NCBI RefSeq assembly: GCF_900182985.1
Contig: NZ_FXUY01000001.1
Span: 3,906,001-3,970,000, forward strand
Length of the DNA: 64,000 nt
Direction: 5' to 3'
Source of the DNA: Pseudomonas helmanticensis
GTDB taxonomy: Bacteria > Pseudomonadota > Gammaproteobacteria > Pseudomonadales > Pseudomonadaceae
Positions 29,201-39,402 of this stretch are shown in pieces. The notes beneath the pieces are model-generated. The model ran no database searches. It had not been told where the DNA came from and was given only the letters and a program-made list of their open reading frames with translations. The position numbers and the translations under genes were made by a program. Within the stretch, counting starts at the first letter, position 1. Each line of letters starts with the position of its first letter.

Positions 29201-29840
29201 GCGCGAGCAACGCCAGGGCTGCGGCCGCTACACCGGCGTAACGCAATTCGATCGGCACGACCATGCCTTCAGTGGCGTAGCGCAGCAGAAACGCCAGCCC
29301 AAAGAACAGCAACACCACGCCGACACGCAGCACGGTGTTGCCGCCAAACAGCCAGTTGCGCGCAGCGCTGATGCCGCGTTCGATGAAGTTCGGGCGACGC
29401 GGTTCGTCGGGAATCGAGGGTTCAGGGGTAACAGCGTCGAGGCGCCAGACATCGGCAGGCAGCGGTTGGCTGGTTTCGCTGGCGACGGCGGAAATCGGTT
29501 CAAGTTCAGGTGGCAGCTCCCAGACCAATTCGGCGGCTGGGGCCTCTTCGACGGCTTTGGACGGTTCGGCGACTGGCTCGGTAACCGGCGCCGTACTCGG
29601 CGAAGGCACCGCATGAGAAGGCGAACCTTCCAGCACAAACAGACGCTGCGCGACGCCCTGCAGGGCTTCCTTCGCCTGTTCGAATTGTCGTTGCTGCTCC
29701 GCCATCTGCGAGCCAAGCCGCGCGATACGGATCGTCTGCCCGATCGCCAGCCCCAGCAACGCGCCCAACAGCGCATCGCTGAACGACTCGTCGAGCAGCC
29801 AGCCGAGCACCAGCCCGATCAACATGAACATCCATTGCAT
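26256..29840 (-). CDS. DUF2339 giant multispanning membrane protein
   Basis: 1194 aa from ATG 29838-29840. Begins MQWMFMLIGLVLGWLLDESF, then a short coiled coil (about residues 45-65), a Pro/Glu-rich linker to about residue 170, and nearly 1000 residues of closely packed hydrophobic segments (well over twenty). This is the DUF2339 architecture; no transported substrate or enzyme activity is known to me. Coupled to DUF3999. A TTG 57 bases upstream is in frame but the extension looks non-coding. Confidence 0.9.
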   Translation of the reverse strand: MQWMFMLIGLVLGWLLDESFSDALLGALLGLAIGQTIRIARLGSQMAEQQRQFEQAKEALQGVAQRLFVLEGSPSHAVPSPSTAPVTEPVAEPSKAVEEAPAAELVWELPPELEPISAVASETSQPLPADVWRLDAVTPEPSIPDEPRRPNFIERGISAARNWLFGGNTVLRVGVVLLFFGLAFLLRYATEGMVVPIELRYAGVAAAALALLALGWWLRQRNSSYALMLQGTGIAVLYLTVFAAMRLHPLLDPSAALGLLVAVTVFSAILAITQDSLALAAVAALGGFAAPILTSTGAGNHVALFSYFALLNAGILAIAWFKAWRLLNLIGFVGTFGIGFAWGLRSYAPELLWSTEPFLILFFLMYLAIGLLFARRKLLDIPDAPANGDREALLHWSARKGDYVDGTLLFGPPIIGFGLQFALVQHLEFAAAFSALALGMIYMALAKVLMGGRALLLGETCLALGVIFASLAIPLGLDARWTSAAWAVEGAGILWLGLRQQRPFARAFALLLQLGSALAFLSQLRVGESSLLDGAALGALMLGVALLFSFYQVRKAAPQQTSPWERQGLPVLAGLGLTFLYLLAPLFFFTQGTAISWALAGLATLFVGLRIQSRTFLFSAFAVQLLGGALFLLRLQGAGQDSAAVFSAGWSGLLSASLIGLALIAGMLLAARDEMVRNDVRLLRGLSVVLLAGLVLINLAVLFVLPWQTASAVWAASGLLIIWLSLYLKQRVSFVFGLLLQVIGGAAFLFAGPELLGPLSSEGLKPLAHGGFWTPLVLGLAAMIGAWRLQLGNHASAFDALSLQRLSEVLLVWGAGWWTLAWVSEVLRFASPNLQGTLLLLVAAVSVALWTLLSLRLKWPALGLLCTLLIPAAGLILIGAWHSRYHPAADFGWLAWAAVFAVHFFSLRRLAPMLPARALSTAHVLGCWLLIGVLALELRYGLLLLSEQYNAWRWLGWAILPSLYLLLAAAPRTWPWPVAAFAREYRFYAAVPLAVLMLAWFWLANGVSDGNAEPLPYVPLLNPLELGLLFALFGVYVWSRSAISQLSIRQDYADYATQLIAGVSLFAFCTALVTRAAHHWAGIPFELDTLLASMLVQAGLSIVWTLMALGLMIGGHLRHRREVWLIGAALIALVVAKLIFVELSNRGGLARIVSFIGVGVLLLVVGYFAPLPPKRVEAEPVADKPAPDTEGVSS

Positions 29841-29895
29841 GGTCGATATCCCTAAGCGCGAAGGCCAATCCGGGAAGATTAGCGCAGCCTGACCC

Positions 29896-29974
29896 AAAAA
29901 GATCGCAGCCTGCGGCAGCTCCTACAGGGTTATGCGAACACCTGTGTAGGAGCTGCCGAAGGCTGCGATCTTTT
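29896..29974. repeat. REPIN, family A
   Basis: Inverted REP pair between glgP and DUF2339. The left arm is the GCAGG variant and the right arm the GAAGG variant, so the two arms are slightly mismatched. Confidence 0.92.
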
Positions 29975-30007
29975 CCGGCGCGCGATTATATCGAGCCGAG
30001 CGAAAAG

Positions 30008-32458
30008 TTACTCCAGCGCTTTCCAGATATCCGTGGCGTACTCGCGAATCGTCCGGTCCGAGGAGAACCAGCCCATCCGCGCCGTGTTGAGTACTGCCGA
30101 ACGCCACCAGTTATTGGCGTCGTGCCAGTGCGCTTCAACGCGCTTCTGCGCTTCCCAGTAGGAATCGAAGTCAGCACAGACCAGAAAGCGGTCGTAATCC
30201 ACCAGCGAATCGATCAGACCGGTATAACGCGAGGTGTCATCCGGCGAGAACACCCCGCCGCGAATCGCCTGCAATACATCGTTCAATCGATGGGAGGCGG
30301 CAATGTCTGGCAAGGCGCTGAACTCGTGATTCTGTTTGCGCGCTTCCACTTGCTGCGCACTGAGGCCAAAGATGAACATGTGTTCAACGCCGATACGCTC
30401 AGCCATTTCCACGTTGGCGCCGTCCAGCGTGCCGATGGTCAACGCACCGTTAAGGCCGAACTTCATGTTACTGGTGCCCGAAGCCTCGAATCCGGCGGTG
30501 GAGATCTGCTCGGACAAGTCCGCCGCCGGAATGATGCTCTCCGCCAGGCTGACGTTGTAGTTGGGCAGAAACACCACTTTCAACAAGCCGCGCACCGTCG
30601 GGTCGTTGTTCACGACGCGGGCGATGTCATTGCTCAACTTGATGATCAGTTTGGCCTGGTGATAACTCGCCGCCGCTTTACCGGCGAAGATTTTCACCCG
30701 TGGCACCCAGTCGACTTCCGGCTCGGCGCGAATTGCCTGATACAGCGCCACGGTGTGTAGCAGGTTGAGCAACTGGCGTTTGTATTCGTGAATCCGTTTG
30801 ACCTGCACATCGAACATCGCCGCCGGGTTGACCGCAATGCCCAGCCGTTCGTGAATCAGATAGGCCAAGGCTTTTTTGCTGTGCAGGCGCTGTTCGGCGA
30901 AGGCTTTGCGGAACGCGGTTTTCTCGGCAAAAGGCTCTAGGTCGATCAAACGTTCTTCCGCGTTATCGAGTAGGTCCGGGCCCAGTGCATCGACCAGCAT
31001 CGAGGTCAATTCCGGGTTGGCCTGATACAGCCAGCGGCGGAAGGTAATGCCGTTGGTTTTGTTGTTGATCCGCTCTGGATACAGCTTGTGCAGTTCGGCG
31101 AACACGGTTTTGCGCATCAGTTGCGTGTGCAATCCGGACACGCCGTTGACGCTGTGCGAACCAAGGAACGCGAGGTTGCCCATACGCACCCGGCGACCGT
31201 TGTCTTCTTCAATCAGCGACACCGCGCGCAGCACGTCGAAATCGTGAATGCCCTTGGCCCGCAGCGAATCGATGTGCTGTGCGTTGATCAGGTAAATGAT
31301 CTGCATGTGTCGCGGCAGCATGCGTTCCATCAGACCCACCGGCCAGGTTTCCAGCGCTTCCGGCAACAGCGTGTGGTTGGTGTACGACAGCGTGTCGACG
31401 GTCACTTGCCACGCCGCATCCCACGCCACGTCGTAGACATCGACCAATTGACGCATCAATTCGGCGACAGCAATCGAGGGGTGAGTATCGTTGAGCTGGA
31501 TCGCCGCATGATCGCCGAGGGTCAGCACCGAGGTGTGCATGTTGCGGTGACGACGGAGCAAGTCCTGCAGGGAGGCGGCGACGAAGAAGTATTCCTGTCG
31601 CAGGCGCAGCTCTTGCCCCGCTTCGGTGCTGTCCGCCGGGTAAAGCACGCGGGAGATACTTTCGGCGCGCGCCACTTCGGCGACCGCGCCCAAGTGGTCA
31701 CCGGCGTTGAAGCGCTCAAGGTGCAAATCTTCCATGGCGCGGGCACGCCACAGACGCAAGGTGTTGACGCTCGCCCCGCGCCAGCCGACCACCGGCGTAT
31801 CGTAGGCAATCGCGCGGACGGTTTCTGCCGGCGACCAGACTTGTTTGGATTTGCCGCTGACATCGGTGACGGTTTCAACGCTGCCGCCGAAGCCGATGGA
31901 GTAGACGACTTCCGGCCGTTCGAACTCCCATGGGTTGCCGAAATCCAGCCAGTGTTCGGTCTGCTCCTGCTGCCAGCCATCGACAATGGCCTGGCGGAAC
32001 AAACCGTGTTCATAACGAATGCCATAACCGTGGCCGGCGATGCCGAGGGTCGACATGCTTTCCATGAAGCATGCGGCCAAGCGACCAAGGCCGCCGTTGC
32101 CAAGCGCCGCATCGGGCTCCAGCAATCGGATGCGCTCCAGATCGACACCGAGTTCGGTCAGCGCTTCACGGGCAACGTCGAGCAGGCCGAGGTTGCTCAG
32201 GCTGTCGTAGAGCAAACGGCCGATAAGGAATTCCAGCGAGAGGTAATACACCCGCTTCTGGCCTTTGCGGTAGATCTGCCGGGTGTGGTCCATCCAGTGT
32301 TCGACCATGTGATCACGCGCGGCCAGTGCGATGGCTTCGAACCAGTCATGGTCGAAGGCGTGATCGGGGTCTTTGCCCACCGCGTAGGTGAGTTTGGTCA
32401 GGACGGCGTCGCGGAATGCGGCCACCTCTGCTTCGCGAACTAGTGGTTCTTGAGTCAT
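30008..32458 (-). CDS. glgP: Glycogen/maltodextrin phosphorylase
   Basis: Phosphorolysis of alpha-1,4-glucans to glucose-1-phosphate. 816 aa, family GT35. The PLP-lysine region EASGTSNMKFGLNGALTIGT is intact, as are GNGGLGRLAACFMES (about residue 110), GYGIRYEHGLF and VKRIHEYKRQLLN. ATG at 32456-32458. Stands alone, with no other glycogen genes in the window. Confidence 0.96.
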   Translation of the reverse strand: MTQEPLVREAEVAAFRDAVLTKLTYAVGKDPDHAFDHDWFEAIALAARDHMVEHWMDHTRQIYRKGQKRVYYLSLEFLIGRLLYDSLSNLGLLDVAREALTELGVDLERIRLLEPDAALGNGGLGRLAACFMESMSTLGIAGHGYGIRYEHGLFRQAIVDGWQQEQTEHWLDFGNPWEFERPEVVYSIGFGGSVETVTDVSGKSKQVWSPAETVRAIAYDTPVVGWRGASVNTLRLWRARAMEDLHLERFNAGDHLGAVAEVARAESISRVLYPADSTEAGQELRLRQEYFFVAASLQDLLRRHRNMHTSVLTLGDHAAIQLNDTHPSIAVAELMRQLVDVYDVAWDAAWQVTVDTLSYTNHTLLPEALETWPVGLMERMLPRHMQIIYLINAQHIDSLRAKGIHDFDVLRAVSLIEEDNGRRVRMGNLAFLGSHSVNGVSGLHTQLMRKTVFAELHKLYPERINNKTNGITFRRWLYQANPELTSMLVDALGPDLLDNAEERLIDLEPFAEKTAFRKAFAEQRLHSKKALAYLIHERLGIAVNPAAMFDVQVKRIHEYKRQLLNLLHTVALYQAIRAEPEVDWVPRVKIFAGKAAASYHQAKLIIKLSNDIARVVNNDPTVRGLLKVVFLPNYNVSLAESIIPAADLSEQISTAGFEASGTSNMKFGLNGALTIGTLDGANVEMAERIGVEHMFIFGLSAQQVEARKQNHEFSALPDIAASHRLNDVLQAIRGGVFSPDDTSRYTGLIDSLVDYDRFLVCADFDSYWEAQKRVEAHWHDANNWWRSAVLNTARMGWFSSDRTIREYATDIWKALE

Positions 32459-32718
32459 CGATAGGACCTCGAGCGAGCGGGGAATTGTCTGAGCCTAGAC
32501 GGTCTGACCGACGGTAGCGGCTCTGGTTCGGCAGTTTTTCCCGAGACTGTGAGATAGCCCGGCATTACCTTGTCGAGTGAGCTAATGAATGCAGGGGCCG
32601 TGCCGAATTGTCCGGCAATGTGCCTGCACGCAGAAAAAATCTGGCGAAAGGTTGTTCAAAAATCCACCAGTCCCGGTATGATCGCGCGCCCTGATGCACA
32701 CACGCCTGGTAACTCCCG

Positions 32719-33156
32719 ATGATGAAGCCCAACCTGATTGCTGCCGCCGAGATCGATCGTCTCGATACGTGGGCAAAATACTCAGCCCCGATGTGCGGTT
32801 CCTGCGTATCCAGCTGCTGCACGCTGCCGGTTGAGGTGAAGATCAAGGATCTGGTGCGCATCGGTGTGGTCGACGAATTCGAACTCGGTGACCCGCCGAA
32901 GAACATCGCCAAGCGTTTGCAGAAGGAAGGCCTGGTCGAGCGTTTCAACCAGAAGTCGGGCATCTTCACCCTGCAGCGCATGAGCAACAACGATTGCTAC
33001 TACCTGGATCGTAAGAGCCGCCTGTGCACCATTTATGACAAGCGCCCGGATACCTGCCGCAATCACCCGAAGATCGGGCCGCGTCCGGGGTATTGCGCGT
33101 ACAAGCCGAAGGAAGTGGTGCGCGAACAGAATTTCCGGGCGATCGAGAAGTTTTAA
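32719..33156 (+). CDS. YkgJ-family cysteine cluster protein
   Basis: 145 aa. Cysteines occur as CGSCVSSCC near residues 26-34, a single Cys at NNDCYYL, then LCTIYDKRPDTCRNHP and GYCAY: the zinc- or iron-chelating pattern of the YkgJ/FliB-like family (PF03692 as I recall it). Function unknown. ATG 32719 with a GATGATG overlap; the preceding codon is also ATG-adjacent, so the start is uncertain by one residue. Followed by a family E repeat. Confidence 0.88.
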   Translation: MMKPNLIAAAEIDRLDTWAKYSAPMCGSCVSSCCTLPVEVKIKDLVRIGVVDEFELGDPPKNIAKRLQKEGLVERFNQKSGIFTLQRMSNNDCYYLDRKSRLCTIYDKRPDTCRNHPKIGPRPGYCAYKPKEVVREQNFRAIEKF

Positions 33157-33163
33157 AAGCTTA

Positions 33164-33366
33164 CCCTCACCCAGCCCTCTCCCGGAGGGAAAGCCGACCG
33201 AGGTGTCTGGCGCCATACATCGACCTGAAACACCCAGTCGAATATGGATTCGGTTGAGCCCCACCAAATCGATTTTGGATTCAGCAGAATTCTTTCAAGT
33301 CAATGTATCCCCTGAGCATCCCCCATTCAGTCCCCTCTCCCTCCGGGAGAGGGCTAGGGTGAGGGG
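33164..33366. repeat. Family E long palindrome (CCCTCACC...GGTGAGGG)
   Basis: Arms CCCTCACCCAGCCCTCTCCC and GGGAGAGGGCTAGGGTGAGG flank a variable core of about 150 bases. Fills most of the 310-base gap between YkgJ and typA. Related elements at 42815 and 51007. Confidence 0.88.
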
Positions 33367-33413
33367 CTCTTGATCTTCAAGGCCCAATCTGCACATTCCC
33401 CCAGACAAACAAA

Positions 33414-33445
33414 AACGCCCCCGGTCTCTCGACCGGGGGCGTTTT
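33414..33445. terminator. Bidirectional terminator between ykgJ-family gene and typA
   Basis: ACGCCCCCGGTC-TCTC-GACCGGGGGCGTTTT: 12-bp stem with a T run on the plus strand and an A run that gives T's on the minus strand. It serves typA (minus) and possibly the converging YkgJ transcript. Confidence 0.92.
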
Positions 33446-33466
33446 CATTCAGCCGGAACTAATGAC

Positions 33467-35287
33467 TCAGTTCTTGGCTTTCTTGGCAGCGCGGGTACGC
33501 TCGCTTTCGTCCAGGATCTTCTTGCGAAGACGGATGGACTTAGGAGTTACTTCGCACAGCTCGTCTTCCTGGATGTATTCCAGAGCCTGTTCCAGAGTGA
33601 ACTTCACTGGTGGAACCAGAGCGATGGTTTCGTCTTTACCCGAAGCACGCATGTTGTCGAGCTTCTTACCCTTGGTAGGGTTAACGCCCAGGTCGTTGTC
33701 GCGGCTGTTCTGACCAACGATTTGACCGTTGTAGATCTCCTGGCCGTGTTCTACGAACAGTTTGCCACGAGCCTGCAGGGTTTCCAGCGAGTAGGTCAGT
33801 GCCTTGCCGGTTTCAACCGAAACCAGAACGCCGTTCTGACGGCCGGACATGTGGCCCGACTTGACGGTGTCGTAACGATCGAAGATCGAGGTCAGGATGC
33901 CAGCACCGTTGGTCAGGGTCAGGAACTGGTTACGGAAACCAATCAGACCGCGAGCAGGGATGTTGTATTCCAGACGAACACGGCCCTTGCCATCCGGCAC
34001 CATGTTGCTCAGGTCACCTTTACGCAGACCCATCTCTTCCATGACCTTGCCCTGAGCTTCTTCAGGGATGTCGATGGTCACGTTTTCAAACGGTTCCTGC
34101 TTGACGCCGTCAACTTCACGGATGATCACTTCCGGACGACCCAGAGCGATTTCGAAGCCTTCGCGACGCATGGTTTCGATCAGTACCGAGAGGTGCAGCT
34201 CACCACGGCCGGAAACCTTGAACTTGTCAGCGGTGTCGCCTTCTTCAACGCGCAGTGCAACGTTGTACAGCAGCTCTTTGTCCAGACGGTCCTTGATGTT
34301 ACGGGACGTCACGAACTTGCCTTCTTTACCGCAGAATGGCGAGTCGTTTACCTGGAAGGTCATCGAAACGGTTGGCTCGTCAACGGTCAGAGGCTTCATC
34401 GCCTCGACGGTGTCCGGGTGGCACAGGGTGTCGGAGATGAACAGCGAGTCCATACCGCTGATGCAAACGATATCGCCTGCTGCAGCTTCTTCAACGTCAA
34501 CGCGGTGCAGACCGTGGTGACCCATCAGTTTCAGGATACGACCGTTGCGACGCTTGCCGTCGGCACCGATAGCCACAACCGGGGTGTTCGGCTTGACGCG
34601 GCCACGAGCGATACGGCCAACGCCGATAACACCCAGGAAGCTGTTGTAGTCCAGAGCGGAGATCTGCATCTGGAATGCGCCGTCACGGTCAACAGCCGGA
34701 GCCGGAACGTGGTCGACTACCGCTTGGTACAGCGGGGTCATGTCTTCAGCCATGTCGGTGTGATCAAGACCGGCAATGCCGTTCAGGGCCGAGGCGTAAA
34801 CAACCTGGAAGTCCAGTTGTTCTTCGGTAGCACCGAGGTTGTCGAACAGGTCGAAGATCTGGTCCAGAACCCAGTCCGGACGCGCGCCTGGACGGTCAAC
34901 CTTGTTGATTACCACGATTGGACGCAGGCCGGCTTCGAAAGCCTTCTTGGTCACGAAACGGGTTTGCGGCATAGGGCCGTCTTGAGCGTCAACCAGCAGC
35001 AGAACGGAGTCAACCATCGACATTACGCGTTCAACTTCGCCGCCGAAGTCGGCGTGGCCCGGGGTGTCCACGATGTTGATGTGGTAGCCGTTCCAGTTGA
35101 TGGCGGTGTTTTTCGCCAGAATGGTAATACCGCGCTCTTTTTCCTGGTCGTTGGAGTCCATCACGCGCTCGTCGTTGAGCTCGTTGCGCTCCAGAGTGCC
35201 GGATTGACGCAGGAGTTTGTCTACCAGGGTGGTTTTACCATGGTCAACGTGGGCAATGATGGCGATGTTGCGTAGATTTTCGATCAC
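33467..35287 (-). CDS. typA: Translational GTPase TypA/BipA
   Basis: 606-aa ribosome-binding GTPase linked to ribosome assembly and stress or cold adaptation. G1 AHVDHGKTT at about residues 12-20, G2 ERGITI, G3 DTPGHADF, G4 NKVDRPGAR; then the EF-G-like domains and the C-terminal BipA-specific domain. GTG start at 35285-35287. Monocistronic with a strong terminator. Confidence 0.97.
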   Translation of the reverse strand: MIENLRNIAIIAHVDHGKTTLVDKLLRQSGTLERNELNDERVMDSNDQEKERGITILAKNTAINWNGYHINIVDTPGHADFGGEVERVMSMVDSVLLLVDAQDGPMPQTRFVTKKAFEAGLRPIVVINKVDRPGARPDWVLDQIFDLFDNLGATEEQLDFQVVYASALNGIAGLDHTDMAEDMTPLYQAVVDHVPAPAVDRDGAFQMQISALDYNSFLGVIGVGRIARGRVKPNTPVVAIGADGKRRNGRILKLMGHHGLHRVDVEEAAAGDIVCISGMDSLFISDTLCHPDTVEAMKPLTVDEPTVSMTFQVNDSPFCGKEGKFVTSRNIKDRLDKELLYNVALRVEEGDTADKFKVSGRGELHLSVLIETMRREGFEIALGRPEVIIREVDGVKQEPFENVTIDIPEEAQGKVMEEMGLRKGDLSNMVPDGKGRVRLEYNIPARGLIGFRNQFLTLTNGAGILTSIFDRYDTVKSGHMSGRQNGVLVSVETGKALTYSLETLQARGKLFVEHGQEIYNGQIVGQNSRDNDLGVNPTKGKKLDNMRASGKDETIALVPPVKFTLEQALEYIQEDELCEVTPKSIRLRKKILDESERTRAAKKAKN

Positions 35288-35426
35288 TTGTGTATCTCGA
35301 TCAGAGGATTCGGTTTGCTGACAAGTCTTGGCAGCGATTAGCAGTAGTGTCCGGCATGGCCGTTACAGCTTGACGGCGGTGTCGGGGGGCCGGTGACGCA
35401 GGCCACAGGCAAACAGCCCCGGGCAC

Positions 35427-36881
35427 TTAGCTCGGTCGATAAACGCGCACATTGGCATGCCCCTCACTGAGCAAATGGTGAGCATGCAGGCGACTCATCA
35501 CGCCTTTGTCGCAATACAGCAGGTACTGGCGAGTCGGATCCAGCTCCTTGAAACGAGCGTTCACTGCGTAGAACGGCATCGTCTGTACTTCTACGCCAGC
35601 GAGTTCCAGCGGCTCATCCTCGGCGGCATCCGGGTGACGGATGTCGATCACGATCTGGCCGGCCAGTGCTTCGCTGACTTCTTCAATCTGTACGTCCTGG
35701 CCCAATTCGTCGATCACCCGATCGATCGGCACCAGTTTGGCGTTTTCGAGCGCACGCTCGAGGACTGCCATGTCGAATTCTTTCTCTTCGTGTTCAACGC
35801 GACCGCGTTTGGCGGCGGTCTTCGGATTGACCGAAATGACCCCGCAGTATTCCGGCATGTGCCGGGCGAAATCGGCGGTGCCGATCTCGTTGGCGGTGTC
35901 GATGATGTCCTGCTTGTGCGCCACGATCAGCGGACGCAGGACCAGCTTGTCGGTCACGCAGTCGATCACCGACAGGTTCGGCAGCGTCTGGCTCGACACC
36001 TGGGAGATCGCCTCGCCGGTGACCAGCGCCTCGATCTGCAGGCGGTCGGCGATGTTGGAGGCCGCGCGCAACATCATACGCTTCAATACGACGCCCATAT
36101 GACTGTTATCGACTTTGCCGAGAATTTCGCCCAACACTTCTTCGAACGGAACACTGACAAATAGCACGCGTTGCGAGCTGCCGTACTTCTTCCAGATGAA
36201 ATGCGCGACTTCCATCACGCCCAATTCGTGGGCTCGACCGCCCAGATTGAAGAAGCAGAAGTGCGTCATCAGGCCGCGACGAATGATCTGGTAAGCCGCA
36301 ACGGTCGAGTCAAAGCCGCCGGACATCAATACCAGCGTCTGCTCCAACGCACCAAGCGGGTAACCGCCGATGCCGTTGTGCTGGCTGTGGATCACAAACA
36401 ACCGTTTGTCGCGAACTTCGATACGGACTTCGATTTCCGGCGCTTTCAGGTCGATACCGGCGGCACCGCACTCACGGCGCAGCTTGCTGCCGACGTATTT
36501 TTCGACGTCCATCGAGCTGAACGTATGCTTGCCGGCACGCTTGCAGCGTACCGAGAAAATCTTCCCGGCCAGTGCAGCGCCGTAGTGCTCTTTGCACTTC
36601 TCGGTGATGTCGTCGAAATCGCCCAGCGGGTACTCGTCGATCTGCAGGAAGTGCGCGATGCCCGGCATGCAGGTCAGGCGCTCACCCATCTCTTTCAAGG
36701 CTTTGGCGTCGGTAATGCGGGTTTCCAGCTCGAGATTGTCCCACACACCGTTCACCACCACGGCCGGGTCCAGGTCGCGGAGCACGGTGCGGATGTTCTT
36801 GGCCAGCTGGCGGATGAATTTCGTCCGGACAGGTCGGCTTTTGATGGTGATCTCGGGGAAGACTTTTACGATTAGTTTCAT
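35427..36881 (-). CDS. thiI: tRNA 4-thiouridine synthase / thiamine sulfur donor ThiI
   Basis: 484 aa from ATG 36879-36881. N-terminal THUMP region, PP-loop [12 protein letters not shown] (about residues 185-196), and a C-terminal rhodanese domain with the active Cys in [11 protein letters not shown] (about 456). The rhodanese extension is characteristic of gammaproteobacterial ThiI that makes both s4U8 in tRNA and the thiazole sulfur of thiamine. An in-frame upstream start at 36944 would add 21 unlikely residues. Confidence 0.96.
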   Translation of the reverse strand: MKLIVKVFPEITIKSRPVRTKFIRQLAKNIRTVLRDLDPAVVVNGVWDNLELETRITDAKALKEMGERLTCMPGIAHFLQIDEYPLGDFDDITEKCKEHYGAALAGKIFSVRCKRAGKHTFSSMDVEKYVGSKLRRECGAAGIDLKAPEIEVRIEVRDKRLFVIHSQHNGIGGYPLGALEQTLVLMSGGFDSTVAAYQIIRRGLMTHFCFFNLGGRAHELGVMEVAHFIWKKYGSSQRVLFVSVPFEEVLGEILGKVDNSHMGVVLKRMMLRAASNIADRLQIEALVTGEAISQVSSQTLPNLSVIDCVTDKLVLRPLIVAHKQDIIDTANEIGTADFARHMPEYCGVISVNPKTAAKRGRVEHEEKEFDMAVLERALENAKLVPIDRVIDELGQDVQIEEVSEALAGQIVIDIRHPDAAEDEPLELAGVEVQTMPFYAVNARFKELDPTRQYLLYCDKGVMSRLHAHHLLSEGHANVRVYRPS

Positions 36882-36977
36882 GAAAACAGCGCGCGAACGG
36901 CCAGCCGAAAAAGGGGGGCGCGGATTATAGCGGAAATTGCTCAAGGTTTAACCAGTTAATGTGCAGAAGGTTTTGCG

Positions 36978-36994
36978 CGCACCAAAACGGGTCA
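36978..36994. promoter_or_regulatory. Candidate NtrC binding site upstream of glnA
   Basis: CGCACC-AAAAC-GGGTCA resembles the NtrC consensus TGCACC-N5-GGTGCA (good left half, partial right half), about 105-120 bases upstream of the glnA -24/-12 promoter, a normal enhancer distance. A second half-site TTGCACC is at about 37049. Confidence 0.5.
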
Positions 36995-37097
36995 TTTTTG
37001 CTCGGAGACGCTACATTAGAGGGCGAGATTTTCTGCATTCAGGCACTTTGCACCTTAATAAGCGTGAAATTGGGGCAAAAAACCCATGCTGGGGCAC

Positions 37098-37113
37098 TGG
37101 CATGCAATTTGCT
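37098..37113 (+). promoter_or_regulatory. Sigma54 promoter of glnA
   Basis: TGGCATGCAATTTGCT fits TGGCACG-N4-TTGCT with correct spacing; about 85 bases before the next transcript start codon region and 97 before the glnA ATG. Indicates NtrC-driven glnA expression in nitrogen limitation. Confidence 0.88.
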
Positions 37114-37209
37114 CCCTTGTGAGGCAGGTTGCCTTGGCAGAGTATTCGCGCCGGCATCACCCAAATTCAAGGGCATCCACTACCAAGCCCGAAGCCACCC
37201 GGAGGACAT

Positions 37210-38616
37210 ATGTCGAAGACGGTTCAACTCATCAAAGATCATGACGTCAAGTGGATTGATCTGCGCTTCACGGACACCAAAGGCACTCAGCACCACGTGA
37301 CCATGCCGGCTCGCGATGCTTTGGACGACGACTTCTTCGAAGTCGGCAAGATGTTCGACGGTTCCTCCATCGCTGGCTGGAAAGGCATCGAAGCCTCCGA
37401 CATGATCCTGATGCCGGTTGACGAAACTGCCGTTCTCGACCCGTTCACCGAAGACGCCACCCTGATCCTGGTGTGCGACATCATCGAACCTTCGAGCATG
37501 CAAGGCTACGATCGCGACCCACGTGCGATCGCCAAGCGCGCCGAAGAACACCTGAAAGCCACCGGTATCGGTGACACCGTGTTCGCCGGTCCAGAGCCAG
37601 AATTCTTCATCTTTGACTCGGTAAAATTCAAGTCGGACATCTCCGGCTCGATGTTCAAGATCTACTCCGAACAAGGTTCGTGGATGTCCGACCAGGACAT
37701 CGAAGGCGGCAACAAGGGTCACCGTCCAGGCGTCAAAGGCGGCTACTTCCCGGTTCCACCGTTCGACCACGACCACGAAATCCGTACCTCCATGTGCAAC
37801 GCGCTGGAAGAAATGGGCCTGACCGTCGAAGTTCACCACCACGAAGTGGCGACTGCCGGCCAGAACGAAATCGGCGTCAAGTTCAACACCCTGGTGAAGA
37901 AAGCCGACGAAACCCAAACCCTGAAGTACGTTGTGCACAACGTTGCTGATGCATACGGCCGCACCGCGACCTTCATGCCGAAGCCACTGTACGGCGACAA
38001 CGGTTCGGGCATGCACGTACACATGTCGATCTGGAAGGACGGCAAGAACACCTTCGCAGGTGAAGGCTATGCCGGCCTGTCCGATACCGCTCTGTACTTC
38101 ATCGGAGGCATCATCAAACACGGTAAGGCCCTGAACGGCTTCACCAACCCGGCGACCAACTCCTACAAGCGTCTGGTACCAGGCTTCGAAGCTCCGGTAA
38201 TGCTGGCCTACTCGGCTCGCAACCGTTCCGCTTCGATCCGTATTCCTTACGTGTCGAGCCCGAAAGCCCGCCGTATCGAAGCACGCTTCCCGGATCCGGC
38301 TGCCAACCCGTACCTGGCCTTCGCAGCACTGCTGATGGCCGGCCTGGACGGTATCCAGAACAAGATCCACCCAGGCGACGCTGCCGACAAAAACCTGTAC
38401 GACCTGCCGCCTGAAGAGGCGAAAGAGATTCCACAAGTTTGCGGCAGCCTGAAAGAAGCCCTGGAAGAGCTGGACAAGGGCCGCGCGTTCCTGACCAAGG
38501 GCGGCGTATTCTCCGACGACTTCATTGACGCTTACATCGCGCTGAAATCGGAAGAAGAAATCAAGGTTCGCACCTTCGTACACCCACTGGAATATGAGCT
38601 GTACTACAGCTGCTGA
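37210..38616 (+). CDS. glnA: Glutamine synthetase, type I
   Basis: ATP-dependent formation of glutamine from glutamate and ammonia, dodecameric GS-I. 468 aa from ATG 37210, preceded by GGAGGA. Signature features: GSSIAGW, the metal/substrate segment [32 protein letters not shown], and the adenylylation site Tyr397 in [10 protein letters not shown], so activity is expected to be controlled by GlnE. Behind a sigma54 promoter; a strong terminator follows. Confidence 0.98.
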   Translation: MSKTVQLIKDHDVKWIDLRFTDTKGTQHHVTMPARDALDDDFFEVGKMFDGSSIAGWKGIEASDMILMPVDETAVLDPFTEDATLILVCDIIEPSSMQGYDRDPRAIAKRAEEHLKATGIGDTVFAGPEPEFFIFDSVKFKSDISGSMFKIYSEQGSWMSDQDIEGGNKGHRPGVKGGYFPVPPFDHDHEIRTSMCNALEEMGLTVEVHHHEVATAGQNEIGVKFNTLVKKADETQTLKYVVHNVADAYGRTATFMPKPLYGDNGSGMHVHMSIWKDGKNTFAGEGYAGLSDTALYFIGGIIKHGKALNGFTNPATNSYKRLVPGFEAPVMLAYSARNRSASIRIPYVSSPKARRIEARFPDPAANPYLAFAALLMAGLDGIQNKIHPGDAADKNLYDLPPEEAKEIPQVCGSLKEALEELDKGRAFLTKGGVFSDDFIDAYIALKSEEEIKVRTFVHPLEYELYYSC

Positions 38617-38649
38617 TCCGGTAGCGCCGCGTTTCTCGGCGTGAGTGAA

Positions 38650-38677
38650 AGAGGCCTCCTTCGGGAGGCCTTTTTTA
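38650..38677 (+). terminator. glnA terminator
   Basis: AGGCCTCC-TTC-GGGAGGCCTTTTTTA: 8-bp GC-rich stem, UUC(G) type loop and six T's, 34 bases after the glnA stop. Confidence 0.95.
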
Positions 38678-38683
38678 TTGCAG

Positions 38684-38755
38684 ATCAAAAGATCGCAGCC
38701 TTCGGCAGCTCCTACATCTACCCCTGTAGGAGCTGCCGAAGGCTGCGATCTTTTG
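38684..38755. repeat. REPIN, family A
   Basis: Inverted REP pair with a core of only about ten bases, between the glnA terminator and the first DUF4124 gene. Confidence 0.92.
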
Positions 38756-38758
38756 GCT

Positions 38759-38790
38759 GATCATTCCCACGCAGAACGTGGGAACGATCG
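38759..38790. repeat. Family B half element
   Basis: TGATCATTCCCACGCAGAAC followed by its near inverse: a truncated family B palindrome abutting the REPIN, without the inner GACGC arms of the full copies. Confidence 0.75.
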
Positions 38791-38889
38791 ATTGTGGTGT
38801 CTGAATGATCTCTGGATGTGTGCAGGGTTGGGCCAACCGCCGCGTCTGTCCTATGCTGCACTCCATCGTTTTCAATTCCGGTCGATGTC

Positions 38890-39402
38890 ATGGGTCGCAC
38901 CTTTCTCTACATTCTGCTGCTGATCGCCCTGCCCGCCGTCGCGCAGATCTACAAGTACACCGATGCCAACGGCAACACGGTGTACAGCGATCACTCGCCG
39001 GACGGAGTGCAGGCGCAACCGGTGGAGTTGCCGCCGCTCAATCGCGTCGAACCGCAAGCACCCAGCGCACCACCCGCGCCCGAAACCGATAATCGGCAGC
39101 CCGCGCGCAACGCCTACGACATTCTTGAACTGGCCGGCCTGCCCAACGAAGAAGCCCTACGCGCCAACAACGGCACCTTCACCGTCAATGTACTGATCAA
39201 GCCCCGCCTGCAGTCGCCGCATCAATTGAGGCTGGTTTTGGATGACGAGCCCTACGGTCAGCCGAGCAACGTGCCGATCCTGCAACTGGTGAACATCGAT
39301 CGCGGCGAACATCGGCTCGCCGTGCAGGTGATTGACGGGCAGACGATCATCCAGCAGAGCCCGCCAGTCCCCCTCAGCGTGCAGCGAGTGCACAAGCCAT
39401 GA
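38890..39402 (+). CDS. DUF4124 periplasmic protein
   Basis: 170 aa from ATG 38890. Signal peptide FLYILLLIALPAVAQ, then the DUF4124 motif IYKYTDANGNTVYSDHSPDG, a Pro-rich linker, and a C-terminal Ig-like domain (VLIKPRLQSPHQLRLVLDDE...VNIDRGEHRLAVQVID). Function unknown. It overlaps by ATGA a second gene of the same layout; together they sit between glnA and ntrBC, as in other pseudomonads. Confidence 0.9.
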   Translation: MGRTFLYILLLIALPAVAQIYKYTDANGNTVYSDHSPDGVQAQPVELPPLNRVEPQAPSAPPAPETDNRQPARNAYDILELAGLPNEEALRANNGTFTVNVLIKPRLQSPHQLRLVLDDEPYGQPSNVPILQLVNIDRGEHRLAVQVIDGQTIIQQSPPVPLSVQRVHKP

